Source: Thermodesulfobacteriota bacterium
Lineage (GTDB): Bacteria; Desulfobacterota_D; UBA1144; Nemesobacterales; UBA2774
Direction: 5' to 3'
Assembly (NCBI GenBank): GCA_039028315.1
Contig: JBCCIH010000068.1
Location: forward strand, 1 to 10,846
Length of the DNA stretch: 10,846 nt
The notes beneath the pieces are model-generated. The model did not search any database. It saw only the letters and a list, made by a program, of their open reading frames with translations, and was not told the DNA's origin. Position 1 is the first letter of the stretch. The number at the start of each line of letters is the position of its first letter. The translations under genes were made by a program, and so were the position numbers. Positions 1-7,606 of this stretch are shown here, piece by piece.

Positions 1-1
1 A

Positions 2-457
2 AACCCTCTATACTTAAGCTACCTAAACAATTTTCAAGAGTTTCATCCAGTAAAGGCTAAAAAAACTCTAGCCAACGCCATTCAGATTGGAAACCCTGTG
101 AGTGTTAATAAGGCAATACGCACTTTAAAAGAATTTGACGGCATAGTGGAGCAGGCAAGTGAAGAAGAGCTCGCTGATGCTGCGGCTCAGGTAGATAAAA
201 CCGGAACATTTAACTGCCCGCATACAGGTGTTGCACTAGGAGTGTTTCTAAAGTTAAAAGAAAAAGGTGTTTTCAAACCCGATGACAGAATAGTGGTTAT
301 CTCAACTGCTCATGGTCTTAAATTTGTTGAGTTTAAAATCGGATACCATAAAAAAGAGCTTGAAGGAGTTTTCTCTAAATATGCGAACACTCCTATTGAG
401 CTTCCCGCAGACTATGATGCTGTAAAAGATGCAATATTCTCCAAGATAGAAGCATAG
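2..457 (+). CDS. thrC: threonine synthase, C-terminal part (5'-truncated by window edge)
   Basis: This is the C-terminal 151 residues of a PLP-dependent threonine synthase, the last step of threonine biosynthesis (O-phosphohomoserine to threonine, cytoplasmic). The frame is open from base 2 and begins NPLYLSYLNNFQEF. A GTG at 98 is therefore an internal Val codon, not a start. Family-typical stretches are TLANAIQIGNPVS just before that GTG, the DGIVEQAS segment, the TGTFNCPHTGVAL segment that closes the cofactor site, and the near-terminal VVISTAHGLKF. The PLP-binding lysine and the N-terminal domain lie upstream of the window. thiE follows after 18 nt on the same strand, so the two are probably co-transcribed. 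The assignment rests on recognised family motifs, and a threonine dehydratase-like relative is less likely because of the STAHGLKF ending. Confidence 0.85.
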   Translation, partial: NPLYLSYLNNFQEFHPVKAKKTLANAIQIGNPVSVNKAIRTLKEFDGIVEQASEEELADAAAQVDKTGTFNCPHTGVALGVFLKLKEKGVFKPDDRIVVISTAHGLKFVEFKIGYHKKELEGVFSKYANTPIELPADYDAVKDAIFSKIEA

Positions 458-475
458 ACAATCTACATATAATAG

Positions 476-1114
476 ATGACGAAATTTAATTTAGGCGGCC
501 TATATGTAATAACCGATAAAAAACTTATTGAGCGGGATAATTTCGTACATATTGTAGAGCAGTCCATAAAGGGCAGAGCAAGAATTGTTCAGCTTAGGGA
601 GAAACACACTCCTACAGATGAGATAATCAAACTTGGCAAAGAACTTCTTCAAGTGACCAGAAGCTACGATGTACCGCTCATTATTAATGACTCGCCGGAA
701 TTAGCAAAAGAAATCGGAGCAGACGGCGTTCATTTAGGCGGAGATGATACATCAGTAAAAAATGCCAGGAATCTATTAGGAGCTCAGGCAATAATTGGAG
801 TATCTTGTTACAACCAAATCGATAGAGGATTAAATGCTGTTAAAGCTGGAGCTGACTATGTCGCCTTTGGAACACCTTATTACACTCCAACAAAACCCGA
901 TCGTGAGCCAACATCGATCGAAGTACTTAAAGATGCTGTAGATCTGATAAAGGAAATCCCGGTATTCGCAATCGGCGGAATTACCAAAGATAATGCAGAT
1001 GAGATTTTAGAAACTGGTGTTGACGGTATTGCAGTAATAACGAGTGTCTATGGATCGCCCAATCCTCAAGATTCAGCCATAGAGCTTTCTGATCTGATCA
1101 AAAAATTTCTATAG
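476..1114 (+). CDS. thiE: thiamine-phosphate synthase
   Basis: ThiE couples the hydroxymethylpyrimidine diphosphate and thiazole phosphate moieties to make thiamine monophosphate, in the cytoplasm. The 212-residue product is of normal family length and is a TIM-barrel. Visible motifs in order are YVITD (10-14), QLREK (39-43, pyrophosphate binding), IIND (69-72), GADGVHLGGDD (81-91, metal-binding Asp region), GVSCYN (108-113), TPYYTPTK (133-140, pyrophosphate-binding Thr/Lys), FAIGGIT (164-170) and VITS (187-190). The ATG at 476 is chosen because an in-frame TAG immediately precedes it and YVITD begins only nine residues in. No clear Shine-Dalgarno is seen, so translation may depend on coupling to the preceding threonine synthase gene. 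No other thi gene and no TPP riboswitch are in the window. Confidence 0.93.
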   Translation: MTKFNLGGLYVITDKKLIERDNFVHIVEQSIKGRARIVQLREKHTPTDEIIKLGKELLQVTRSYDVPLIINDSPELAKEIGADGVHLGGDDTSVKNARNLLGAQAIIGVSCYNQIDRGLNAVKAGADYVAFGTPYYTPTKPDREPTSIEVLKDAVDLIKEIPVFAIGGITKDNADEILETGVDGIAVITSVYGSPNPQDSAIELSDLIKKFL

Positions 1115-2191
1115 AATTCCTGAGAAATCCTTACCTTTTCTCTTTTTGCCAACTCGTTCAGCCAAAGCATGAGAGATTAATGGAAGTGCAATTGTGGCGT
1201 CACAGTAGCACTGAACCAAACTACCCTGCGGATCCTCCTTACCCCAAGATACCGCTTCATCAAAAGTACATCCGGACAGACCTCCCCACTGTGGAGAGTC
1301 AGTTGTAATTTGTATTGCGTATTTGTGAGGATAGTAGGTCTCAGCTGCCCCGGTGCCTTTTCTGTTAAGTCCTGCCTCACGGTTTGGTACATGACGGTCT
1401 TCGTATAAGAGATCACCGGTCACGGCAAATAGCTGAATAAAATCTTTTGGCACGCCGCCGCCAATGTATATCACAGCTGTGTCTTTTACAGTTTCTCCCA
1501 GCTTCATAAATTCAACGTAATCTTTAATACCATCAATAGTCAGACCAAATCCTTTACTCTGAGCTATTAGCGCAGCATCGCCGTAAGGACTGTCTGCAAT
1601 TGCAGGGCAAAACACGGGAACCCCATGCTCGGCAGCTTTTGCTACAATGCTTGGGATATTTTTTTCTGACAGCCATTTGCCGCAGTGATAAAGAACCTCT
1701 CTTGAAGAATAATTGTATGATGAATCCAGCGTAAGAATAAACTCAGCCAAGAGCTCAGTCATCTCAAGATAGTCCGTCTCTTTTCCATAAACGTCATAGT
1801 AACGGTTAAGGCCTTCTTTAAAAAGCAGTTCGTTGTCTTCTGTAGCAGAGCCCTGCCAGTAGTCAAAACCCATAGCGTCAATAATGTCTTCTGAAATATT
1901 GGCTCCCGTTGGAACTAGGATATCTATGTAGCGGTTTTCAATGAGCCAGTTTATTATTTTCCATTGTCCTGTCGTAGAGAGTGAGCCAGTATATCCCAGA
2001 AGTATCGTAACATCATCATCGTTAACCATTTGCTCAAATACATCTACCACCTTTGCGAGACTTTTTCCTTGAAATCCAGTCTCTGCCATCTCTGATAACA
2101 GCTGAGACACAGTTTTAGGAGCGTCTACTTCAATTGCTTTTACCTTTTTAGTCAGAAAATCATCTAGAGTTTTTTCGTTTTTATCTGCCAT
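1109..2191 (-). CDS. deoxyhypusine synthase family protein
   Basis: This 360-residue protein belongs to the deoxyhypusine synthase family (NAD-dependent transfer of the aminobutyl group of spermidine). It carries VPTGANISED (93-102), PVFCPAIADSPYGD (192-205), the nucleotide-loop IGGGVPKDF (243-251) and EAVSWGKED (312-320). Lys318 aligns with the catalytic lysine of eukaryotic and archaeal enzymes. Bacteria lack eIF5A, so the true acceptor is probably not a protein lysine. Some bacterial relatives are thought to make homospermidine or a related polyamine, but the substrate cannot be read from this sequence. The gene lies 82 nt downstream of leuS on the same strand and ends inside the stop region of the convergent thiE gene. 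Family call is firm; function is inferred. Confidence 0.9.
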   Translation of the reverse strand: MADKNEKTLDDFLTKKVKAIEVDAPKTVSQLLSEMAETGFQGKSLAKVVDVFEQMVNDDDVTILLGYTGSLSTTGQWKIINWLIENRYIDILVPTGANISEDIIDAMGFDYWQGSATEDNELLFKEGLNRYYDVYGKETDYLEMTELLAEFILTLDSSYNYSSREVLYHCGKWLSEKNIPSIVAKAAEHGVPVFCPAIADSPYGDAALIAQSKGFGLTIDGIKDYVEFMKLGETVKDTAVIYIGGGVPKDFIQLFAVTGDLLYEDRHVPNREAGLNRKGTGAAETYYPHKYAIQITTDSPQWGGLSGCTFDEAVSWGKEDPQGSLVQCYCDATIALPLISHALAERVGKKRKGKDFSGIL

Positions 2192-2207
2192 TTGTCATGG
2201 CACCTCC
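2192..2207 (-). promoter_or_regulatory. Shine-Dalgarno with overlapping five-codon mini-ORF before the deoxyhypusine-synthase-family gene
   Basis: Read on the minus strand, GGAGGT (2202-2207) is followed after 3 nt by ATG (2196-2198) and after 10 nt by the ATG of the annotated gene (2189-2191). The nearer ATG opens only Met-Thr-Asn-Gly-Arg-stop, and its TAA overlaps the beginning of the main gene in another frame. The main start is preferred because it gives the full-length protein, but both spacings are non-ideal (one short, one slightly long). Whether the mini-ORF is translated is not known. Confidence 0.4.
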
Positions 2208-2273
2208 GTAGTGTGCTGTATAAAATGAAGGGTTCAAGATACCACAGCCTAAACAAATATCAAAGCACTTAAA

Positions 2274-4760
2274 TTAGACTACGATATTGACCAGTCTTTT
2301 TGGTACAACGATTACTTTTCTAGGTTCTTTGCCGGCGAGATGATTTTGTACCTTTTCATCAGAAAAAGCTGCTTCTTTGAGCTGATCTTCAGTTGAGTCC
2401 GGGTCCATAGTGAGCTGGCTCCTCACCTTGCCGTTAATCTGAACTACAATATTAATAGCAGCGCTCTCTACTAAATTCATATCCCAGGTAATCCACTCCA
2501 TATCAATCAGAGAATCCTGATAGCCTAGCTCCTGCCAGAGCTCTTGACTAATATGGGGTGCCATAGGATATAAAAGCCTGACCATTGCTTCGATGGCCTG
2601 CCTTAAGACCACAAGGTCAACATCTGCATTAGGCTTAAATTTTGATGTGTCGTTAAGTAGTTCCATCACAGCAGCTATTGCGGTGTTGAATTGAAACCTA
2701 TCTAAATCTTCAGTTACTTTTTTTATGGTTTTATTTGTTTTTGTAAGCAGCTCTTTTGCCTCTTGCGAGAGGTTATCATGTTCTATTTCAGTTCCGCTTA
2801 CCCCATCAATTTTATCAAATACCTCGTAAATCAGTCGCCAAACCCTATTTAAAAATCTATACGAACCCTCAACCCCTTCATCACTCCAATCTAAATCTCT
2901 ATTCACAGGAGCTGCAAATAAAATAAACAGCCTTACGGTATCAGCGCCGTATTTTGCAATCATATCATCAGGATCAACTACGTTGCCGATTGATTTAGAC
3001 ATTTTAGCGCCGTCTTTTATAACCATTCCCTGCGTAAGCAGGTTTTTAAACGGCTCATCTAAATCGCACATGCCTAGGTCTCTTAGCGCCTTTGTGAAAA
3101 ATCTCGCATAGAGAAGATGAAGTATCGCGTGCTCGATACCTCCAATGTATTGGTCAACTGAGAGCCAGTATGCCACGTCGTCTTTATTAAAAATACCTTC
3201 GGTGTAATTTGGCGAAGCATATCTTAGGAAGTACCATGAGGATTCAACAAATGTGTCCATGGTATCGGTCTCTCTTCTTCCCTGTCCTTCACAAGCTGGG
3301 CAGTCGACATTTACGAAGCTCTCTATTTTTGAAAGAGGAGATCCGCCTGTGCCGGTAAACTCTATATCCAGCGGAAGCTCGACTGGTAGATCAGAGTCAG
3401 GAACAGGAACTGTTCCGCAATTATCACAATATATGATCGGAATAGGAGAGCCCCAGTATCTCTGTCTGGATATTCCCCAGTCTCTTAATCTATAGTTAAT
3501 CTGTTTTTCTCCAATTCCGTTTTCCTCTGCAAACTCAATTATCTTGTCCTTTCCTTCTTCAGACGGAATGTCATTAAATTCTCTAGAGTTAGTCATAACC
3601 CCTGGCTCGGTGTAAGCCTCAGACATCTTATGAGGGTCCAATTCCTCTCCCTTGGGCTGTATTACAACTTTTATTGGTAGATTATATTGTTTTGCGAATT
3701 CAAAATCCCTTTGGTCATGGGCAGGAACGCACATTATAATTCCTGTTCCGTATTCTACCAAGACAAAATTGGCAACATATATAGGTATGCTCGTGTGCGT
3801 GAAGGGATTGATAGCATAGGCGCCTGTAAAGACCCCTTCTTTTTTGGTTTCATCTGCTACCCTCTCTAAACTGCTTTGCTTTTTAACACGCTCTACAAAC
3901 TCTAATACCTCGTCTTCTTCAGGCTTATCTTTTATTAATTCTTCTACTAAAGGGTGCTCCGGTGCAATACTCATATACGTGACACCAAATACAGTGTCGG
4001 GGCGCGTCGTGAAAACTTGGATACCATCTCCGCCCTCAACTGGTTCTTGAAGCTTAAAGTTTAATTCTGCGCCTGTGCTCTTTCCTATCCAGTTCTTCTG
4101 CATAGACAAAACTCTTTCTGGCCAGCCGTCTTGTAGCTTATCAGCCCACTCAAGTAGTTCTTCTGTATACTCTGTGGTTTTAAAAAACCAACCTGCCATT
4201 TCCTTAAGCTCTACCCCTGCGCCGCAGCGCCAGCATAGCCCATCCTCTACCTGCTCGTTGGCTAGCACTGTCCCACATGGGCCGCACCAGTTTACTGTGG
4301 TGGATTTTTGATACGCAAGACCCTTTTTGTACATATGGGTAAAAACCATCTGCTCCCACTTATAGTAGGACGGGTCGCAGGTCGCAATCTCTCTTGTCCA
4401 GTCGTAACTAAAACCTAGCTTTTTAAGCTGGGCCTTCATCTGCTCAATGTTTTCATAGGTCCACTTAGCAGGATGAACGCCTCTTTCTATTGCGGCATTC
4501 TCCGCGGGAAGTCCGAAGGCGTCCCAACCTATTGGATGAAGCACATTGTATCCTCTTGTCCTTTTGTATCGAGCTGTCACATCGCCGATAGTGTAATTTC
4601 TCACATGACCCATGTGTATGCGCCCTGAAGGATAGGGAAACATTTCCAGCACGTAGTATTTTTCTTTAGAAGAGTCTGCCTCTACTTGGTAGACTTTCTC
4701 TTCTTCCCACTTATCCCGCCAGCTCTTTTCTATCTCTAATGGTTGGTAACTCTCTTTCAT
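2274..4760 (-). CDS. leuS: leucyl-tRNA synthetase
   Basis: This class I aminoacyl-tRNA synthetase charges tRNA-Leu in the cytoplasm. It has 828 residues, normal for bacterial LeuRS. The Rossmann signature [12 protein letters not shown] is at 41-52 (HMGH replaces the classic HIGH). A zinc-knuckle pattern has Cys159, Cys162, Cys176 and Cys179. The CP1 editing domain has TTRPDTVFG (251-259) and VPAHDQRDF, whose Asp349 corresponds to the editing aspartate. A second Cys pair set (CDNC at 445-448 and CPAC at 487-490) flanks the leucine-specific insertion region. KMSKS is at 586-590. The anticodon-binding helices follow, and a small C-terminal domain ends in NIVV. The protein appears complete and proofreading-competent. 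The start is preceded only by a weak GGAG 12 nt upstream. The deoxyhypusine-synthase-family gene follows on the same strand. No T-box leader is recognisable upstream. Confidence 0.97.
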   Translation of the reverse strand: MKESYQPLEIEKSWRDKWEEEKVYQVEADSSKEKYYVLEMFPYPSGRIHMGHVRNYTIGDVTARYKRTRGYNVLHPIGWDAFGLPAENAAIERGVHPAKWTYENIEQMKAQLKKLGFSYDWTREIATCDPSYYKWEQMVFTHMYKKGLAYQKSTTVNWCGPCGTVLANEQVEDGLCWRCGAGVELKEMAGWFFKTTEYTEELLEWADKLQDGWPERVLSMQKNWIGKSTGAELNFKLQEPVEGGDGIQVFTTRPDTVFGVTYMSIAPEHPLVEELIKDKPEEDEVLEFVERVKKQSSLERVADETKKEGVFTGAYAINPFTHTSIPIYVANFVLVEYGTGIIMCVPAHDQRDFEFAKQYNLPIKVVIQPKGEELDPHKMSEAYTEPGVMTNSREFNDIPSEEGKDKIIEFAEENGIGEKQINYRLRDWGISRQRYWGSPIPIIYCDNCGTVPVPDSDLPVELPLDIEFTGTGGSPLSKIESFVNVDCPACEGQGRRETDTMDTFVESSWYFLRYASPNYTEGIFNKDDVAYWLSVDQYIGGIEHAILHLLYARFFTKALRDLGMCDLDEPFKNLLTQGMVIKDGAKMSKSIGNVVDPDDMIAKYGADTVRLFILFAAPVNRDLDWSDEGVEGSYRFLNRVWRLIYEVFDKIDGVSGTEIEHDNLSQEAKELLTKTNKTIKKVTEDLDRFQFNTAIAAVMELLNDTSKFKPNADVDLVVLRQAIEAMVRLLYPMAPHISQELWQELGYQDSLIDMEWITWDMNLVESAAINIVVQINGKVRSQLTMDPDSTEDQLKEAAFSDEKVQNHLAGKEPRKVIVVPKRLVNIVV

Positions 4761-4837
4761 AACCCGTTTATGCTCCGCAAATTTAGTTTAGAATTAAATG
4801 GTTTACCAGAAACAAAACAATAGTTCAAAGTCTGACT

Positions 4838-4886
4838 TATTATATTAGCTGTGCTTTTACAATTTAGCGATGTTGTATTATATTAG
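4838..4886 (+). promoter_or_regulatory. putative promoter region with an 11-bp direct repeat in the leuS/glycosylase divergent gap
   Basis: The 137-bp gap between divergent leuS and the uracil-DNA glycosylase gene is AT-rich and must hold promoters for both. TATTATATTAG occurs twice, at 4838-4848 and 4876-4886, 38 bp apart. For the plus strand, TTTACA (4856-4861) and TATATT (4879-4884) are separated by 17 bp, a sigma70-like arrangement. It would start transcription only a few bases before the ATG and downstream of the likely Shine-Dalgarno. The upstream copy may instead be the working -10 element, giving a leader of about 45 nt. This is motif reading by eye only. Confidence 0.25.
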
Positions 4887-4897
4887 GAACCAGGCAA

Positions 4898-5701
4898 ATG
4901 AGTAGTAATAATGACATAAAATCCATAGCTAAGGACCTTAAGAATTATCTGGAATTCCGTGCGCAAATGGGCCTAGAAGGATTGCCCAAAACTAAATCTG
5001 AAACTCAGCGCCCAACTGTTAAAGAAGTTCGTAAAAAAGAGCAGTCTCAAGAACAAATGGAGAAAAAGCAAATGCCAGTAGGTGAAGACATAATCACTAT
5101 TGAAGAACCAGCAGGTCTTTTTGATTCTGAAGTTATGTCGCTTGAAGAGATTAGAGAAGAGATTGGCGATTGCACCCGGTGTCAGCTTCATGAAGGCAGA
5201 ACAAATCTGGTATTTGGTGATGGCAACCCTAAAGCTAAGCTCATGTTTGTAGGTGAAGGCCCAGGGCGCGATGAGGATATGCAGGGTAAGCCGTTTGTAG
5301 GAAGATCCGGTAAACTCCTAACTAAAATAATTGAAGCTATGGGACTAAAAAGAGAAGATGTCTATATCGGCAACGTTGTAAAATGCCGCCCACCGAACAA
5401 CAGAACACCTGAGGCATCAGAGATGGATACATGCGAGCTGTTCCTATTTAAGCAGATCAGATACATACAGCCCGAAGTTATAGTGTGTCTCGGAGCGACC
5501 GCTGCTAAATCAATTCTTAAGACTAAAGCCAGCCTGGGCAGTTTGAGAGGAAAGTTTCATAACTACGGCGGATCAAAACTCATGGTCACATATCACCCCG
5601 CGGCACTACTTAGAAATCCCCATTTCAAAAAACCAACTTGGGAAGATATGCAGGTTGTGATGAAAGAGCTGGGACTAAAACTACCTCGGACACAAAACTA
5701 A
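4898..5701 (+). CDS. uracil-DNA glycosylase, family 4-type iron-sulfur enzyme
   Basis: The product removes uracil from DNA, starting base-excision repair of deaminated cytosine. The catalytic core (about 82-262) has the [4Fe-4S] cysteines Cys92 and Cys95 (CTRC), Cys163 (KCRPPNNRTP) and Cys179. It also has the active-site loop GEGPGRDEDMQGKPFVGRSG (119-138) and HPAALLR (233-239). GEGPGRDED corresponds to GExPGxxED of family 4; a family-5 assignment is less likely. Residues 1-80 are a charged, low-complexity N-terminal extension rich in Lys, Glu and Gln. Its role is unknown; similar tails occur in related bacterial proteins. The ATG at 4898 follows AGGAACCAGG, a plausible ribosome-binding stretch. 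The TAA stop ends one base before the mature 5' end of a tRNA gene, so the two are very likely on one transcript. Confidence 0.92.
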   Translation: MSSNNDIKSIAKDLKNYLEFRAQMGLEGLPKTKSETQRPTVKEVRKKEQSQEQMEKKQMPVGEDIITIEEPAGLFDSEVMSLEEIREEIGDCTRCQLHEGRTNLVFGDGNPKAKLMFVGEGPGRDEDMQGKPFVGRSGKLLTKIIEAMGLKREDVYIGNVVKCRPPNNRTPEASEMDTCELFLFKQIRYIQPEVIVCLGATAAKSILKTKASLGSLRGKFHNYGGSKLMVTYHPAALLRNPHFKKPTWEDMQVVMKELGLKLPRTQN

Positions 5702-5778
5702 GGGCGATTAGCTCAGTGGATTAGAGCGCAGGCCTCCGAAGCCTGAGGTCGGGGGTTCGAATCCCCCATCGCCCGCCA
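5702..5778 (+). tRNA. tRNA-Arg (anticodon CCG), CCA encoded
   Basis: A full cloverleaf can be drawn. The acceptor stem GGGCGAT (5702-5708) pairs perfectly with ATCGCCC (5768-5774). The D stem is GCTC/GAGC (5711-5714 and 5724-5727). The anticodon stem CAGGC/GCCTG (5729-5733 and 5741-5745) encloses loop CTCCGAA, whose anticodon CCG is at 5736-5738. The variable loop is AGGTC. The T stem GGGGG/CCCCC carries loop TTCGAAT. Discriminator G is at 5775 and the CCA at 5776-5778 is genome-encoded. The anticodon reads Arg codon CGG. The gene begins on the base after the stop codon of the uracil-DNA glycosylase gene, so RNase P cleavage would also trim that mRNA. Confidence 0.97.
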
Positions 5779-5850
5779 TAGAGGAACATAGTTTTCTTTT
5801 GATATGGTATAGTTTTATTATTAATGGCCTAGGTGTTTAAAAAATACGAG

Positions 5851-5867
5851 TATACATAGTATGTATA
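5851..5867. promoter_or_regulatory. 17-bp perfect palindrome upstream of the YVTN protein gene (putative operator)
   Basis: TATACATA (5851-5858), a single G, then TATGTATA (5860-5867) form a perfect inverted repeat. It ends 25 bp before the start codon of the beta-propeller gene and lies just upstream of its GGGGAG ribosome-binding site. Position and symmetry suit a dimeric regulator or a promoter-overlapping operator. The region is AT-rich, where such palindromes arise more easily, so the functional claim is weak. The rest of the 114-bp gap after the tRNA shows no gene and no clear hairpin terminator. Confidence 0.35.
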
Positions 5868-5892
5868 TACCTTATTTTAGGGGGAGATAAGG

Positions 5893-7074
5893 ATGCTCAA
5901 TATTACAGCATTACTATTATCCAGCTTTGGTTTTGTTTTAATATATGCAAGCTCAGTTTTTGCCGAACCGTTGATTTATGTAACTAATTCCGACACTGAT
6001 GATGTTACGGTCATAGATACTGAGACTAACTTGTCAGTCGGTGATTCAATTCCTGTTGAAAGGGCTCCACAAGGTATTGCCATATCCCCGGATGGGACAA
6101 CCGCTTATGTAGCTAATACCAACGACGATAGCGTCTCTGTGATAGATATTACAACCAATATGGCGGTTACTGACCCAATTGCAGTAGGAAGTGCCCCGCA
6201 AGGTATTGCCATAACACCGGACGGTGCAACGGTCTATGTAGCTAATTTTGGATCCAATGATGTTTCAATTATTGATACTGCTACAAATATGGTTGTAGGT
6301 GACCGAATTCCTGTGGGTACTACTCCACAGGATATTGCTATATCACCTGACGGTAATACTGCTTATGTGACTAATTCAGATAGCGATAATGTTTCTGTGT
6401 TAGACATTTCAACTGATATTATAGTTGTAAATGTACCAATTGAAGTGGGTGGTGAGCCCGTAGCTATTGCAATAACCCCGGATGGTACAAAAGCTTATGT
6501 GGCTAATTTTGGCAGCGGTACTGTTTCTGTGATTGATACCTCTAGTAATACTGTAGATACAACCATTACAATACCGGATATTGATCGGGAGACTCCTAGT
6601 CCTGTAAGTATTGGCATAACACCCGATGGCAGTTTGGCATATGTTGGTAACGTCACTACTAATAGTATTTCAGTAATAGAGACTGATACAAATACTATAT
6701 TTGCCAGACTTACCAATCGTATAGATTTAATCCTAGGCCCATCAGATGTTGCTATAACTCCAGACGGAGAAAGGGCATATATATCTGATGGTAACTCAGA
6801 GATATTAGTATATAACATTGCCACAAATGTATTAATCGATAAAATAGCCCTTGGTAGTGGCCCGGTTGCTTTGGCTATAGCACCTACTTCTCTATCCTCA
6901 CCGCCTGGAGTTGCCCCTGCAGAGGGTAATAACGGAGGCGGCAACTCATGCTCACTTGCAGCAGCTGGTTCATCAGGAAAATCTAATATTCTTTATCTGA
7001 TTATTCCCGCACTGTTACTATTTAGAAGAATAAGGAAAAAATATAAAATGGAGGGATACCAAAATGAACATTAA
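5893..7074 (+). CDS. exported seven-repeat YVTN beta-propeller protein with C-terminal Cys-containing anchor tail
   Basis: This 393-residue protein starts with a signal peptide (hydrophobic 1-22, probable cleavage after SVFA at 24). Seven repeats follow, with YVTN-like strands starting at 29, 72, 115, 158, 202, 250 and 296 (spacing 43-48). Six are preceded by IA(I/V)(S/T)PDG-like turns; the seventh repeat degenerates to YISD. This predicts a closed seven-bladed propeller outside the cytoplasm, as in surface-layer and YncE-like YVTN proteins. A Pro/Gly/Asn-rich linker (335-352) leads to Cys353 in CSLAAAGS, a hydrophobic segment (about 365-377) and a basic end (FRRIRKK). This tail resembles CTERM sorting signals and is shared with the partial surface protein at 9122-10846. 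Start: ATG behind GGGGAGATAAGG. The last 11 nt overlap the next gene. Ligand and partner are not recognisable. Confidence 0.85.
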   Translation: MLNITALLLSSFGFVLIYASSVFAEPLIYVTNSDTDDVTVIDTETNLSVGDSIPVERAPQGIAISPDGTTAYVANTNDDSVSVIDITTNMAVTDPIAVGSAPQGIAITPDGATVYVANFGSNDVSIIDTATNMVVGDRIPVGTTPQDIAISPDGNTAYVTNSDSDNVSVLDISTDIIVVNVPIEVGGEPVAIAITPDGTKAYVANFGSGTVSVIDTSSNTVDTTITIPDIDRETPSPVSIGITPDGSLAYVGNVTTNSISVIETDTNTIFARLTNRIDLILGPSDVAITPDGERAYISDGNSEILVYNIATNVLIDKIALGSGPVALAIAPTSLSSPPGVAPAEGNNGGGNSCSLAAAGSSGKSNILYLIIPALLLFRRIRKKYKMEGYQNEH

Positions 7075-7582
7075 TAAACTATTTATGTTCTTATTGCTAG
7101 TGGCTTCAGTCGGACTAGTAGTAAGCTGTGACAGCGACAACAGCAGCAACGCTCAGGATATGGTTGGGGTGGAGGAAGTTAGCTGCCCATGTAACTTTGA
7201 CCAGGACTTTTGGACAGAACTTGCATGGATGGTCGCTCAGGGAGGGGACGCCTTTGACGAATGTATTACAAAAAATACTGGGGAAAATTCTGGGAACGAG
7301 ACCTTACTTTCATTACAGGGATCGCATACTATAAATGCGGATGGCGGTGATCTGAGCTTGGAATGTGAAGCTGCAATAACTACTGATACTACTACTGGGA
7401 TGTTTCCAGCCCAGATTTGCGATGGTCAAATTGTCTGTACCGCTACTGATACGAATGAAACTAAAGATATTATGAAATTTCTTTATCTTGAACAAGAGAA
7501 TATAAATGATGATCAGTTAGCCGCATGTCAAAACGATATTGAGGATATTGCAACGGTTCTCGGGATTTCATGCGGAAATTAA
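7064..7582 (+). CDS. small Cys-rich lipoprotein, function unknown
   Basis: A 172-residue predicted lipoprotein. The N-terminus MNINKLFMFLLLVASVGLVVSC has a basic start, a hydrophobic core and lipobox VVS-C, with lipidation expected at Cys22 and Asp at +2. In enterobacteria Asp at +2 favours the inner membrane; this rule may not hold in this lineage. The mature part has eight further cysteines (CPC, DEC, LEC, QIC, IVC, AAC, ISC), an even number that would suit disulfides in the periplasm. I recognise no domain. The ATG at 7064 lies 8 nt after GGAGGG (7050-7055), which sits inside the upstream YVTN gene. The coding regions overlap by 11 nt, so the two are translationally linked and probably work at the same cell surface. 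It converges on the Cys-rich gene on the other strand with only 24 nt between stops. Confidence 0.75.
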   Translation: MNINKLFMFLLLVASVGLVVSCDSDNSSNAQDMVGVEEVSCPCNFDQDFWTELAWMVAQGGDAFDECITKNTGENSGNETLLSLQGSHTINADGGDLSLECEAAITTDTTTGMFPAQICDGQIVCTATDTNETKDIMKFLYLEQENINDDQLAACQNDIEDIATVLGISCGN

Positions 7583-7606
7583 ACAAATCCTAAAACCAAA
7601 AAAACA

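Noticed and set aside
98..457. A separate small 119-residue gene starting at GTG 98
   Set aside because: The frame is open upstream to the window edge and encodes continuous threonine synthase sequence, so the GTG is an internal codon.
458..475. TPP riboswitch upstream of thiE
   Set aside because: Only 18 nt separate thiE from threonine synthase and no THI-box sequence is present.
3253..4311. Open frames on the plus strand inside leuS
   Set aside because: They are antisense to a fully conserved synthetase gene, low in complexity and without recognisable motifs or ribosome-binding sites.
4761..4897. T-box leader for leuS
   Set aside because: The gap is short and has no recognisable conserved T-box sequence or terminator hairpin on the leuS strand.
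5893..6900. Tandem DNA repeat array or CRISPR-like array
   Set aside because: The periodicity of about 129 bp reflects diverged protein repeats of the propeller, not conserved DNA repeats with spacers.
6495..6944. 149-residue open frame antisense to the YVTN gene
   Set aside because: Its open length follows from the repeat codon structure of the propeller gene, and the product has no family resemblance.
7583..7606. Rho-independent terminator between the convergent lipoprotein and Cys-rich genes
   Set aside because: There is an A/T run but no convincing GC-rich stem in the 24 nt.
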